Positions 35,515-49,213 are shown, counted from the stretch's first letter. The stretch is 64,000 nt of DNA from Lineus longissimus (GCF_910592395.1 NC_088324.1:9450953-9514952), one strand, 5' to 3'. Program-made: numbers and translations. The notes: generated by a model not told the origin, from the sequence alone.

Positions 35515-36810
35515 TTGAATGCGACCACGTGGGCTTTGATTGCTGCGGGTCTATTACGGCTTCCTCCGACCGGTGCGATGTCAACTATTTTAGTCGTGTA
35601 GATTCGGGCCTATTATAGTCATTACGCAAAACAAATTGTATTGAGGACTTTGTCCCAAATGTTGAATAATCCCTCACCACACAAGACGGGTACTGAACAA
35701 TAGATGTGGTCAACGACTCTGGAAGTGGATGGATTTCCATATCAAACATTCTGATAAAGATACCCCCAACCCCCTTTCGAGGCGGACAGCCATATTTTTT
35801 CAGGGTGCCTCATCACAAGAAGAATTTTAGCCCTCAGATGCCAGGAAAACGACTATTGGCACATAGATTTCACAAATCACCCATCCATTGCTCTCTGATG
35901 GGTGAAGCTGCGTCCCCCCCCCCCCACCCCTTTCCAATATTGCAAAAAATGTACTAGATCCGCCTATGCAACTCGTCAATCAACTAACCTTCTTTTGATT
36001 TTTATCATTTCAGTCATGACCATATGTTACCTCGGTTCATGATGTACGAGATTTTAGCAACCGTCCTACCTTGGTCCATGGTGTACGGAATGTCCGCTCA
36101 TGCTTTTTAAACACTGATGGCATCCTTGATTATGTTGATTTCGTCCAGACGATGGCGGAGAAAGTCCAAGACAAGGAATGTGTTTATGGTAAGCAAAATA
36201 CTGCCAATGTGTGAATAGAAATAAGGGGTTCACAGCGTGACGGCTCATCAGGTGATCTTGCAAACCTATCCTGCCAACTATATTTTAGCATTCTCCAAGC
36301 ATCGTCATGGGAACCATTGTTATAAAGGAACTCAACGTCGGTTTACTGACAGAGCGAATTTAAACGGGGATGTCTCAAAAGAGGAAGGACCGAAGACCGG
36401 GAGAGTGATATTTTGGTATACTGTAACCGCTTTTACTCATGCTCGGCGATAACACATTTTCAAATAACTTACCATGGCTCAAACGCAAGAGGAGGTAGCG
36501 CGGTGACCTCATGTCACCTGATTCCTTGCATATTGTGGGTATTATATCGCATCATCGCGAAGATTTGCTGACGTCATTTGCTGTGTCATTATTACTTCCA
36601 GTTTTCGCACGCTTGCCCTTTTGACGATTGGTCCGATAACGAATGGGATGCTTGTACTCCTCAATGGAACCTGTCAAACGCCAAAGATGAGCGGGGATGG
36701 GCGTCCCCCTGTTGGTTGATTCTTCCATAACATGGGAAACGATTCAATATCAAATGGTGAGTAACCTATTGATCCCCCTTCGACTGAACCTCAATTTGGA
36801 AAATGCAATG

Positions 36811-36913
36811 CGGGTGTAGCAGTAGGAAATGTCCCCTTCGAAAGAGTCCGGCCCTATTGTATTCTTCGTTCCACGGACGTTCTATCCTGGGACATTTCAA
36901 ACCTTCACACCGG
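36811..36913. repeat. MITE with gccggtgtagaagt ends, shorter copy 3
   Basis: The copy runs from cgggtgtagcagtaggaaat to gggacatttcaaaccttcac-accgg. It lacks about 70 bases of interior relative to the other two copies. Confidence 0.6.
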
Positions 36914-37499
36914 TGTTACATTTTTAACTGTCCCCCAGGTAAAAATATATGTCCCTTTTGTATGGTGACGAATATGATATGGTCCTCCAGTGATCGGCCA
37001 TGACCTTCACTACAATGTACGTCTCGCTTATAGGCCCCCTACTAACACCTGTATCTTTAAACATGTTGTAAGTGACAATTACATTGGTCTCGAGAATCTT
37101 CGGTGTTAAGAAAAAGTCCCCATTATCACTATTTCAACAGGCAATTGAAGTTTACCATGCAATAGAAGTTACAATACTTAGACCTATTCAAACAATCTAC
37201 TTGACGTGGTTTGTGTCTCCCAATTTCCAAGAGATTTTGAAAGATATTGATATACATGTATAAAACTGATCTTTGTGTCACTGTACCTCCTGTTGCCTGT
37301 TGAATATGTAAATATTTCGATGATTTCAAAACAGCGGTGGGTATTTTCGCAAACCTCACTTGTAAGTTGTCATTTGAGGTATGGCTACAAGTACCAATAA
37401 CGATGTGGGGATAAGAATCGTCGTTTCCAAGGCTTGTACAGTATCAGTCGACTAGTCCTTTGTCAGAGTTGTCATTTTCACGCTGTAAATGTATAATGT

Positions 37500-40400
37500 C
37501 AAAAATCTGAACATCCGTCAGAATCTTTATATCACAGCCTCACTGTATAGCAGTCCCTTGTGAGACTCTGCATCTCGAGGGCATACAGTGCATCAGTCCC
37601 TTGTCAGAATCTTTAATCCCCAAGGTTCACCGTATATTAGTCCCTTGTGAGACTCTGCATCTTTAAGGGCATACAGTGCATCAGTCCCTTGTCAGAATCT
37701 TTAATCCCCAAGGTTCACCGTATATTAGTCCCTTGTGAGACTCTGCATCTTTAAGGGCATACAGTGCATCAGTCCCTTGTCAGAATCTTTAATCCCCAAG
37801 CTTCACCGTATATTAGTCCCCTGTGAGAATCTTCATCTCCATGCCTTATAGTATATCACCCCCTTGTAAGAATCTTTATCTCCAAGGCCTACAGTCTATC
37901 AATCCCATGTGAGAATCTTCATTTTAAAGGCTTGCAGTAATCAGTCCCTCATGAAAATCTTCATCTCCAAGGCTTAGAGTATATAATTCCCTTGTGAGAA
38001 TATTCATCTACAAGGCCTACAGTACATCAGTCCCATGTGAGAATCTTCATTTCAAAGGCTTACAGTAATCAGTCCTTTGTCAGAATCTTCATCTCCAAGA
38101 CTGACAGTATATCACCCCCTTGTAAAAATCTTTATCTCCAAGGTTACAGTTTCTCAGTCCCCTCGGAAAAACGACATCTCCAAGGTTACAGTATATCAGT
38201 CCCTTGTGAGAAACTACCTCTCCAAGGTTACAGTATATCAGTCCCATTTGGGAATGTCCATCTCAAAGGCTACAGCATATAGAATCAGCCCCTTGTGAGA
38301 AACTTACAAGCATATCACCCCCTTGTCAAAATATTTATCTCCAAGGTTACAGTATATCAGTCCCTTGTGAGAATCTTCATCTCCAAGGTTACAGTATATC
38401 AGCCCCTTGTGAGAATCTTTCTCTACAAGGCATGCATTATATTATTCCCTTGTGAGAATCTTAATCTCAAAGGCATACAGTATGTATATCAGTCCCTTGT
38501 CTGCAGAATCTTCATCTCCAAGGCTTACAGTATATAATGCCATTGTGGGAATCTTTAAATACAAGGCCTACAGTATTATTATTCCCTTGTGAGCATCTCC
38601 ATCTCAAAGGCTACAGTATATCGAGTTAGCCTCTTGTGAGAATCTTTATCTCCAAGACTTAACCTCCTCCCCCTCCATAAGAGTCCCTTCTTGTTACTCA
38701 GTTGACACATGGAGAGAGGTTATGAAGAATCCTACCTTGAGCTGAGGGTAACTTAACCTCCTCCCTCTCCATGAGAGTACCCTTCTTGTTACTTAGTTGA
38801 CACGTGCGGAGAGTTTATGAAGAATCCTACTTAGAGGGGAGGGAAACTTAGCCTCCTCCCTCTCCATATTGGTTCCCTTCTTGTTAGTCAGTTGACACAT
38901 GCGGAGAGTTAATGAAGAATCCTACCTAGAGATGGGGGTAACTTAGCCTCTTCCTCCTCCATAAGAGTCCACTTCTTGTTACTCAATTGACAAATGTAGA
39001 GAGTTTATGAAGAATCCTACCTAGAGGGAAACTTGACCTTCTCCCTCTCCATATTGGTTCCCTTCATGTTAGTCAGTTGACACATGTGGAGAGTTAATGA
39101 AGAATCCTACCTAGAGATGGGGGTAACTTAGCCTCTTCCTCCTCCATAAGAGTCCACTTCTTGTTACTCAATTGACAAATGTAGAGAGTTTATGAAGAAT
39201 CCTACCTAGAGATGGGGGTAACTTAACCTCTTCCTCCTCCATAAGAGTCCACTTCTTGTTACTCAATTGACAAATGTAGAGAGTTTATGAAGAATCCTAC
39301 CTAGAGATGGGGGTAACTTAACCTCTTCCTCCTCCATAAGAGTCCCCTTCTTGTAACTCAGTAGACACCTGTGGAGAGTTTATTTAGAATCCTACCTAGA
39401 GGGGAGGGTAAATTAACCTCCTCCTCCCCCATAAGAGTCCCCTTCTTGTTACTCAGTTGACACATGAAGAGAGGTTATGAAGAATCCGACCTTGAGCTGA
39501 GGGTAACTTAACCTCCTCCCCCTCCATAAGAGTCCCCTTCTTGTTACTCAGTTGACACTTGTGGAGAGTTTATAAAGAATCCTACCTAGAGGGGAGGGTA
39601 ACTTAGCCTCTTCCTCCTCCATAAGAGTCCCCTTCTTGTTACTCAGTAGACACCTGTGGAGAGTTTATTTAGAATCCTACCTAGAGGGGAGGGTAAATTA
39701 ACCTCCTCCTCCCCCATAAGAGTCCCCTTCTTGTTACTCAGTTGACACATGAAGAGAGGTTATGAAGAATCTGACCTTGAGCTGAGGGTAACTTAGCCTC
39801 TTCCTCCTCCATGAGAGTACCCTTCTTGTTATTCAGTAGACACTTGTGGAGAGTTTATGAAGAATCCTACCTAGGGGTGAGAGTAACTTGACCTCGTCCC
39901 CCTCATTTTAAAGGCTTGCAGTAATCAGTCCCTCATGAGAATCTTCATCTCCAAGGCTTAGAGTATATAATTCCCTTGTGAGAATATTCATCTACAAGGC
40001 CTACAGTACATCAGTCCCATGTGAGAATCTTCATTTCAAAGGCTTACAGTTATCAGTCCTTTGTCAGAATCTTCATCTCCAAGACTGACAGTATATCACC
40101 CCCTTGTGAAAATCTCTATCTCCAAGGTTACAGTTTCTCAGTCCCCTCGGAAAAACTACATCTCCAAGGTTACAGTGTATAAGGTCCTTGTCAGATTCTT
40201 TATCTACAAGGCATACAGTATATCAGTCCCTTGTGAGAAACTACATCTCCAAGGTTACAGTATATCAGTCCCATTTGGGAATGTCCATCTCAAAGGCTAC
40301 AGCATATAGAATCAGCCCCTTGTGAGAAACTTTATCTCCAAGACTTACAAGTATCACCCCCTTGTCAAAATATTTATCTCCAAGGTTACAGTATATCAGT

Positions 40401-42318
40401 CCCTTGTGAGAATCTTCATCTCCAAGGTTACAGTATATCAGCCCCTTGTGAGAATCTTTCTCTACAAGGCATGCATTATATTATTCCCTTGTGAGAATCT
40501 TAATCTCAAAGGCTTACAGTATGTATATCAGTCCCTTGTCTGCAGAATCTTCATCTCCAAGGCTTACAGTATATAATGCCATTGTGGGAATCTTTAAATA
40601 CAAGGCCTACAGTATTATTATTCCCTTGTGAGCATCTCCATCTCAAAGGCTACAGTTTATCGAGTTAGCCTCTTGTGAGAATCTTTATCTCCAAGAATTA
40701 ACCTCCTCCCCCCTCCATGAGAGTCCCCTTCTTGTTACTCAGTTGACACATGGAGAGAGGTTATGAATAATCCGACCTTGAGTTGAGGGTAACTTTACCT
40801 CCTCCCTCTCCATGAGAGTACCCTTCTTGTTATTCAGTTGACACATGTGTAGAGTTTATGAAGAATCCTACCTAGAGGGGAGGGTAACTTAACCTCGTCC
40901 CCCTCCTGAAGAGTCCCCTTCTTGTTACTTAGTTGACACGTGTGGAGAGTTTATGAAGAATCCTACTTAGAGGGGAGGGAAACTTAGCCTCTTCCTCCTC
41001 CATATTGGTTCCATTCTTGTTAGTCAGTTGACACCTGTGGAGAGTTTATGAAGAATCCTACCTAGAGGGGAGGGTAACTTAACCTCGTCCCCCTCCTGAA
41101 GAGTCCCCTTCTTGTTACTTAGTTGACACGTGTGGAGAGTTTATGAAGAATCCTACTTAGAGGGGAGGGAAACTTAGCCTCTTCCTCCTCCATATTGGTT
41201 CCATTCTTGTTAGTCAGTTGACACATGTGGAGAGTTAATGAAGCATCCAACCTAGAGATGGGGGTAACTTAGCCTCTTCCTCCTCAATAAGAGTCCACTT
41301 CTTGTTACTCAATTGACAAATGTAGAGAGTTTAAGAAGAATACTACCTGGATGGTAACTTAACCTCCATATTTTTTCCTTTCTTGTTACTCAGTAGACAC
41401 TTGTGGAGAGTTTATTTAGAATCCTACTTAGAGGGGAGGGTAACTTAACCTCTTCCTCCTCCATATGGGTCCCCTTCTTGTTACTAAGTTGACACATGGA
41501 GAGAGATAATGAAGAATCTTACCTAGAGGGGAGGGTAACTTAACCTCCTCCCTCTCCATAAGAGTCCCCTTCTTGTTACTCAGTTGACACATGTGGAGAG
41601 TTTATGAAGAATACTACTTAGAGAGGAGGGAAACATAGCCTCCTCCCTTTCCATATTGATTCCCTTCTTGTTAGTCAGTTGACACCTGTGGAGAGTTAAT
41701 GAAGAATCCTACCTAGAGGTGGAGGTAACTTAGCCTCTTCTTCCTCCACAAGAGTCCACTTCTTGTTACTCAATTGACAAATGTAGAGAGTTTATAAAGA
41801 ATCTTACCTAGAGGGTTACTTAACCTTCTCCCTCTTCATATTGGTTCCATTCTTGTTAGTCAGTTGACACTTGTTGATAGTTTATGAAGAATCCTACCTG
41901 GAGGTTGGGGGTAACTTAACCTCTTCCTCCATAAATGTCCCCTTCTTGTTACTCAGTAGACACCTGTGGAGAGTTTATTTAGAATCCTACCTAGAGGGGA
42001 GGGTAACTTAGCCTCCTCCCCCTCCATAAGAGTCCCCTTCTTGTTAGTCAGTTGACACCTGTGGAGAGTTTATGAAGAATTCTACTTAGAGGGGAGGGTA
42101 ACTTAGCCTCTTCCCCCTCCATAAGAGACCCCTTCTTGTTAGTCAGTTGACACTTGTGGAGAGTTTATGAAGAATCCTAGCTAGAAGTGGGGGTAACTTG
42201 GCCTCTTCCTCCTCAATACGAGTCCCCTTCTTGTTACTCAGTTGACACATGGAGAGAGGTTATGAAGATTCCTACTTAGAGGGTAACTTAGCCTCCTCCC
42301 CCTCCATATTGGTTCCTA
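37500..42318. repeat. Minisatellite field, first part: two alternating unit types
   Basis: Unit type 1 is about 42-43 bp (cagtatatcagtcccttgtg, then agaatcttcatctccaaggc) and fills about 37500-38660 and 39905-40695; part of it runs as an ~87-bp dimer. Unit type 2 is about 95 bp (cccttcttgttactcagttg, acacctgtggagagtttatg, aagaatcctacctagagg) and fills about 38670-39900 and 40700-42318. The two type-1 blocks are near copies of each other over about 780 bp, so the field grew by larger duplications too. The 42-bp unit keeps a reading frame open, giving false ORFs. Confidence 0.92.
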
Positions 42319-44861
42319 TCTTCAGTCAGTTGGCCGCGGCCCCATTTCCGCGTAATTCTCTCTGCGCTATGACGTCACTGCATATCATTACGAGCTCATT
42401 ATCGCGTACATTTAGGCGTGAAAAATATGAAGTCGGAAATCGATCCTAAACTTGCCAAAATCTTTCTGAATGACATGTAAACGGAACATATTATTCTAGA
42501 TGAAACATTAATTAGTAGTTTCATTAAGAAAAAAGTGTAAAAAGTCCTGAGGTTTGCTGTTTACGTGACTTTGAACAGCGGTCGTCGCCCGAAAATTTGC
42601 AATTTTTTCACGTAATTTTGTTGAATAAATGCACCTAACTCATCAAAAACATCGCGCGTGCTCAGAAGTAATGACTGATATTTATTGTTATATGTATCTT
42701 TGACTGAATAACACGATAGTAAAAATGATTATTTCTGCCGCACGGCTAGAAAATACGTTTAAGTTGCCTCTGATTTTTGTCAGAAAATGTTGCAGCCGGA
42801 TTTAGGTTCCGACCACACCCGAAGTTGAGCCGAAGAGGCCCGAACACTAGGATCGCCACCATCGCTACAAAACGTGTTCTAGAATACTGATTATGAAAAC
42901 TTGTCCAATAGCCCATCCTGCCGTCCCATCCCTCCTTTCATGAGACCACCATTGCCCAAATTTAATGACAAAATGATGCAAAGAAGAAACTTAACATTAA
43001 AGATAACTAATCCTCTCTTCTGCATCTTGAAACTCTTTAACAGTGAAACGCCAACATTGAAACAAGAACACCAATAACAAACAGACAGTCAATTGTTGAA
43101 GGGTGTAAAACACAATGCCAAATTCAAATTCTTGCAAGTGGTGCTGCTGAACTTTTCAAGTGGAAGGAATCAAACTTATTTTCATTCGTGACGTTATTTG
43201 CTAATGATTGTTTACACCATTCAACAGCTTGACATGTTCATTAAACCTGATTGACTGGAGAAGTGAAAGTATTAGCTGAAAGATAAAGCAGATTTTTCCT
43301 GAATGACAACAGCCTGGATGTACAATTACAACAGTCAAATTGATGACAAACTTCAAGTCAAACCAATCACAATCTTGCAGGAAGATGTCCTGTAATAGGT
43401 TAAGTCTACACCTTTAACACTGGCATTGGTCATGCTGCTCAAATTACATACTTTATCAGCTTTTTGGTATTATCTTTTACTGTTACAGCAACTCTAAAAA
43501 TGAGATGATGGCAAGTTCTGTGCGCGATGTCTGGCACAAAATAACTCTTGTGGGGGTACTGATGAGGCTATTCCCGGCTTTATAAGCATCATTGATGGCT
43601 TGGAAGCCCGTTCAGACCCAGGCCAGGGTCAGGGAAAATAAACTATCCATCCAAAGGTAGTCCAAAATTACCAGACAATGCCTATTATTGAGCCATGTCA
43701 CCTAGTAGGCCCTGGTGTTTTGGACCGTGAAGATCCACATTGTAATGTGTATATGATTTCTTTTCCTGAACTATGGCAGCCTTTTACAGGCAAATCTGGC
43801 AAAAAAGTGCCTAAACATAGGCAACTAAAATTACCAAACAAACAAAAGATATATCATTATGAGAAAGTTTATTTTCACAGAGGATATACAGAGAAATTTC
43901 TGAAGAATCAGCCGGATTGCCCAACAGTAGTAGTAGACATCTCAGTCACCTGGATCTTTTCGGAAGTGAAGCATCATGGCTCATGCTTTACTGTTTGAGC
44001 ACATCCACACAAATCGATAGTATTCCTGGTCAATATCAATGACGATATAGTGGAACACATGACATACCTCCAGTCTCATAACATAACAATAACATAACAC
44101 TCACTCAGTCACTGTCGCTCTGACATTTCTGACGACTATTCTACCAGTAGCTTTATCAAAAGGCTCAAAATCATCTGGTCATTTGGCCACAAGTTGTAGA
44201 AATTATAGTCAGACTAAGCATATTCATCAACAGAACTCAAACAGGCTACCATCATGCCATTCTCACTTTTAACCACAATTTTTTTGAGACACGCTGTGCA
44301 TTAAAATATTTTTACAATATCGCGTCGTGCACGCAATTGCCGCGAAAAACGGCTTGATTAACATCACGTGATCCAAAACGTCATAAATATTAATGAGATT
44401 TCTTCGAAAAATCACCAAATTAAGTGCCAAAAAAGAAATATTTAGGAAACCGGGTGCTCAAATGTTTTAAAAGATATGAATTCATTTAGGATTGGTCAAC
44501 CACTTCGCAAAAAATCAATTTACCAAATATCGCCGCAAAGCTGGAAAATATCTTTGAGTGAGGTATGTTCAGCGAAGATTGCGAAAATATCATATTTCGA
44601 AAAATTGATCAAACTCGGTTGATTTTGCTTGGAATTTGATGAAATAAACACCAATTTTTTCTTTCAATAACTAACAATTTCGCCATCTTTGATCAATCGC
44701 TCTCCCCGAACAGCCGTGCATGCTACAGAGGTTTTAGTCTCTGCCACAAATATGGCGCGAATTAGTATCAAATTTTTACCGATAGGTGACAGTAGCAGCG
44801 CAACGCAGAGAGAAACGCTCTTTTGGCGCTGCGAACGGGGGCGCGGCCAACTGACTGTCTT
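42319..44861. mobile_element. 2,535-bp inverted-repeat DNA transposon with TCTT target duplication
   Basis: The element spans 42323-44857. Its ends are cagtcagttggccgcg on the left and its exact reverse complement on the right (16 bp, with weaker similarity further in). TCTT precedes and follows it (42319-42322 and 44858-44861). Removing the element and one TCTT restores the expected 95-bp satellite unit (cctatcttgttagtcagttg), which confirms an insertion. No transposase was recognised; the longest frame, 43678-43998 (106 codons), is unassigned. It is thus a non-autonomous or decayed element. The 4-bp duplication fits several superfamilies, so none is assigned. Confidence 0.88.
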
Positions 44862-46155
44862 GTTAGTCAGTTGACACCTGTGGAGAGTTTATAAAGAATC
44901 CTACTTAGAGGGGAGGGTAACTTAACCTCTTCCTCCTCCCTGAGGGTCCACTTCTTGTTATTGAATTGACACATGGAGAGAGGTTATGAAGACTTAGAGG
45001 GTACTTAGAGAGTAACTTAGCCTCCTCCCCTCCATATTGGTTCCCTTCTGATTAGTCAGTTGACACCTGTGGAGAGTTTAGAAAGAATCCTACTTAGAGG
45101 GGAGGGTAACTTAGCCTTTTCCACCTCCATAAGAGTCCCCTTCTTGTTACTCAGTTGACACCTGTGGAGAGTTTATGAAGAATCCTTCCTCGAGGTGAGG
45201 GTAACTTAACCTCCTTCCCTCCATAAGAGACCCCTTCTTGTTACTCAGTAGACACATGTGGAGAGTTTATGAAGAATCCTACTTAGAGGGGAGGGTAGCT
45301 TAGCCTGTTCCTCCTCCACGAGAGTCCCCTTCTTGTTACTCAGTAGACACCTGTGGAGAAATTGTTAAAAATCCTACCTAGAGGGAAGGGTAACTTAACC
45401 TCCTTCCCTCCATAAGTCTTAGAGTCCACTTCTTGTTATTTAATTGACACATGTAGAGAGGTTATGAAGATTCATACTGAGAGGGTAACTTAGCCTCTTC
45501 CCCCTCCATATTGGTTCCATTCTTATTAGTCAGTTGACACATGTGAAGAGTTAGTGAAGCATCCAACCTAGAGATGGGGGTAACTTAGCCTCTTCCTCCT
45601 CAATAAGAGTCCACTTCTTGTTACTCAATTGACAAATGTAGAGAGTTTGTGAAGAATCCTACCTAGAGGGTAACTTAACCTTCTCCCTCTCCATATTGGT
45701 TCCCTTCATGTTAGTCAGTTGACACCCGTGGAGAGTTTATGAAGGATCATACTTAGAGGGGAGAGAAACCTAGCCTCCTCCCTCTCCATACTGGTTCCCT
45801 ACTTGCTAGTCAGTTGACACCTGTGGAGAGTTTTAGAAGAATTCCTCTTCGAGGGGAGGGTAACTAAGCCTCTCCCAACTCCATCATAAGAGTCCCCTTC
45901 TTGTTACTCAGTTGACACTTGTGGAGAGTTAATGAAGAATCCTACCTAGAGGGGAGGGTAACTTAACCTCCTCCTCCTCCATGAGAGTCCACTTCTTGTT
46001 ACTCAGTTGACACATGTGGAGAGTTTATGAAGAATCCTACATAGAGGGGAGCTGGGTAACCTAGCCTCTTCCTCCTCCATAAGAGTCCCCTTCTTGTTAC
46101 TCAGTTGACACCTGTGGAGAGTTTATGAAGAATCCAACCTAGAGGGTAACTTCCC
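44862..46155. repeat. Minisatellite field, second part (95-bp unit)
   Basis: This continues the 95-bp units of the field interrupted by the transposon at 42323-44857, with the same cttcttgttactcagttgac and ctgtggagagtttatgaaga segments. Units drift more here. The array stops near 46155. Confidence 0.9.
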
Positions 46156-47204
46156 CCATGAGCCTACCAGCGTCATCGTGATTTTGTCTGCAACATTTTA
46201 TTTGTCCCCTTCCACTCCCACAGAAGCATTGGTCAGCCAAAATTCCTTTTCACTCTTTCCAGGTCGTTTTACTCAATTTCCGGTTTCTGTTTGTGCCTGT
46301 GGATCATCTCCTTGTTGTTCTTGGTCCACAACTACAATACTGGCACGATTTCGATTGATTTTTTGAGGTCCATTAGCAAAATTTTCAAAAATTCTTTTAT
46401 CTTATATTTTCAGATGGAACCGCATACACACCACGCGTCAACGAAGACAACCGCCATCTCGAAGGAGGAGGAAAACCGTGATGGAATCTTCGCTCACAGT
46501 TGATCAGTGCTTCAGGCAAGACCTACTCTTTGTAAAACTGCAAGCCAAACACTAGTCACACTTGTCAACGGTTCTGCCACAAATGATTACAAATCGTTTT
46601 ACAAGTTGATACGACGCGACAGGCTTTTAAGCGTGGCTTTTACACAAGACAAGATTTCATTCGAACAGAAAAAGTTGTTAAGCATAAAAATACATGGCAT
46701 AGCAGAAACATGACAAGTGCAACTAGATACTAGTGAGGTTTCGCAACCCTAAGATATAAATCTACGTTTACGTTTTGAAATTTTAAAATCGTAACGAATT
46801 TTAGCTCTTCTGATTAAAAGGAACCGATTTCACAATGTTGCGAAGGGCGCGCATAACCTCAGTGCAGAAAACTGCCCAACATGTATGTGCGTCACTCAGG
46901 CGTTTTGGAAACGTAAACGTGATTGCGAAACCTCCCTATTTTCCAATACATGACACCTGACAATAACCTGGAGAGGGTTAAACTTATATTGACGTTTATT
47001 GGGGGGGGGATGAAATTATTTGAAAAATGTTTAATTCGTCATACTTTTAATGATACCTTTTCATGAAGTGTTTTTTCTCTATTGCTGTAAGAAAAAATCC
47101 TTTAAAAAGGCATAATTTCTTGGCCTCTGGTATCTTTTGCAATAACACCTGTTTTGCTGTTAAAAGTTTTAAAGCTTATCGTATAAAAAAAGTGAAAAAA
47201 GTGT

Positions 47205-47285
47205 CAGAGACTGACGGGATTCGAACCCAAGACCTCTGGGTGGTAAGTCACACGCTCTAACCACTACTCCACCAAGCCACACTCT
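47205..47285 (-). repeat. tRNA-derived SINE head
   Basis: The minus strand reads tggtggagtagtggttagag (A-box region), then gggttcgaatcccgtc (canonical B-box), with tRNA-like spacing. The segments that should form the acceptor stem do not pair and the anticodon stem is poor, so a SINE is more likely than a working tRNA gene. Confidence 0.55.
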
Positions 47286-49213
47286 CAGTAGGGCTGCAAA
47301 AGAGCGAGTCCCTGAAGTTTAGGCCAGACGGCTCATTGAAGATTTATGGTGAATTGGTTGAATAGGCAGGTTATGAGATCCTTTGTCAAATAAGGTGTAT
47401 CCATTTCTTTTGCAACAACACACAGTTTGTAGATTTAATTGAATGAGACGTAGGCCTTTTCTCAGCAATACATTGTACAGAATTAGATTTAGATGGATTG
47501 AACTGATTCAAACTATGTAAGAAATACTTTAATCTCACTTCTATAAGACCATCTTATCGAAAGTTATTATCAATTTTCAGTACCGAATACCGGGTGTTCG
47601 GTATTGCTGATTCATGGGGAGGGGCGGGGCGGGGTCTACTGTAGACCACATTAGAAAAACTAAAGCTTAAAAATGCCTTTCTACCAATTTTGATTGGGAG
47701 ATTGTGGTGAAATATATGAAAAATGGTCTTATGCATGTGATTTTACAGCGTTTCGCCTCAATATCTATCTGTGAAACGTAAACATTTATGTATATGTTAT
47801 ACGATTGCCTAGAAAGAGTAGTAATAAAATGTTATGTTTGTAATTTCGTCTTCTATTTGGTTCCTTCACTTTGACGTGTTGCCTTCACTTCGATCTCTGA
47901 AGATAGCAAAGGCAATCAATAAAGCTGAAGTAGTCAAATCGAGGGTCTTATGCAGAAAGTTCACTTTACCGAGTTTTGAGAAATTGAGGTTTGCAGTTGA
48001 ACATTACTGTAAAAACTCGATTTTGCCCAATTTGCCACCAGATGAACTATCCCTGTCCCCACCCCGTCATAAGAATGTTTTCGGTAAATGTGCACTTGTA
48101 TCTTTCTGCATGAAAGTTGGTGACACACGTGCGCGTCAAGAGTGCAGGAGCACGTCGTTTTACGCTCTAGTCTGTCATCGGCTAAAAGGCTTACCTCCAC
48201 ATAAGCATTTCACGCGGTAAATATTCCACAGAGTCTTTAATTCTCCGTTGGCAACGCTCAACGTGAAATGACAAAGACTGTGTGTGATATATGCCACGTG
48301 AAGCGCTTATGTGGTGATAGACCTTACAGGTTTGTCACAAGTACTACAAAACTGAAATCTACCACTTGTCAAAATACACAAAATGCTGCAAAAAGCTTGA
48401 CGTCGAGTGAAACCATAGAAATGGTATCATATCGAATTTATCAATAACAAGAGTGTTTTGGACGACATATCTAAGATCCTACAAGATTTCAGTATCTCTA
48501 GTTTTGTTGTACTTCTGGCACACCTCAAGACCCTCGATATATGGCTTGTTATTCGTTGCAAAATTCAATAGTTATTACCATTCAGTGTTTATTTTCATGT
48601 TCAATAATTAATACTTTTGTTTTCAAGGTTTTTATTATGTGCGATACAAAGATTGTGGTAATGTTATCACATATCTTTGGTAGACTAGCTGTACAACTCA
48701 TGATATTTTGCCATGTGTATAGTGTGAGATATTTATATGCGATGCAGAACTATCTATGTTGACGTTACCTCCGTTGAATTGTTGGCAAAGGGTGAAAAAG
48801 ATATTTGAAACTGCTTTGATAGGTTGTTTCAAAGTTCCTTTTTATCCCTTCAACGATTCAACGGTTGTAACATCACACATAAACATTTCTGTCCAACATA
48901 TAAAATATTCTCTGCACTGTACTTGGGCATAATAACATGAATTGCACACAAAGTCTTCCAAAGTATGTGGAAACATCACTCGTAATCTTCAATTGAATCG
49001 CACATAATAGAAACTTTGAATTCAAATATATCAATTGAACATGAAATAAACATTGAATGCAATAACTATCGAACTTTGCAATGAATAACAAGTCATAATG
49101 ACTTCTTCAGCCTTCTAAAGGACAAGGACAACCTCGGATCAACGGATTTTTTCCAAAAAAAGGGGGACCCTCAGAATATAGGCTATCTCCAAAAACGTCA
49201 AAAAAAAACTCGA

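Larger units (their letters stand above)
33147..37499. other. Region between the LamG-PAN gene and the minisatellite field
   Basis: It contains an unassigned 188-codon frame (33624-34190) and two MITE copies (35341-35514 and 36811-36913). A GC-richer patch near 34570-34720 with atgacgtc and gcggccattt is followed by a donor-like caggtatgtt, which could be a 5' UTR exon or promoter. No gene is firmly supported. Confidence 0.4.

Noticed and set aside
38037-40576. Repeat-protein ORFs (RIFISKVTVYQ-type repeats)
   Set aside because: They exist only because the ~42-bp unit is divisible by three. Frames break at unit-length changes and no splice context supports them.
37500-42318. CRISPR-like series of direct repeats
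   Set aside because: Units are contiguous without unique spacers and the context is eukaryotic, so these are minisatellites.
47205-47285. Functional tRNA gene
   Set aside because: The B-box is good, but the acceptor and anticodon stems do not pair.
47834-48220. 128-codon + strand frame
   Set aside because: No domain, no splice or poly(A) context and no relative in the window; length is borderline for chance.
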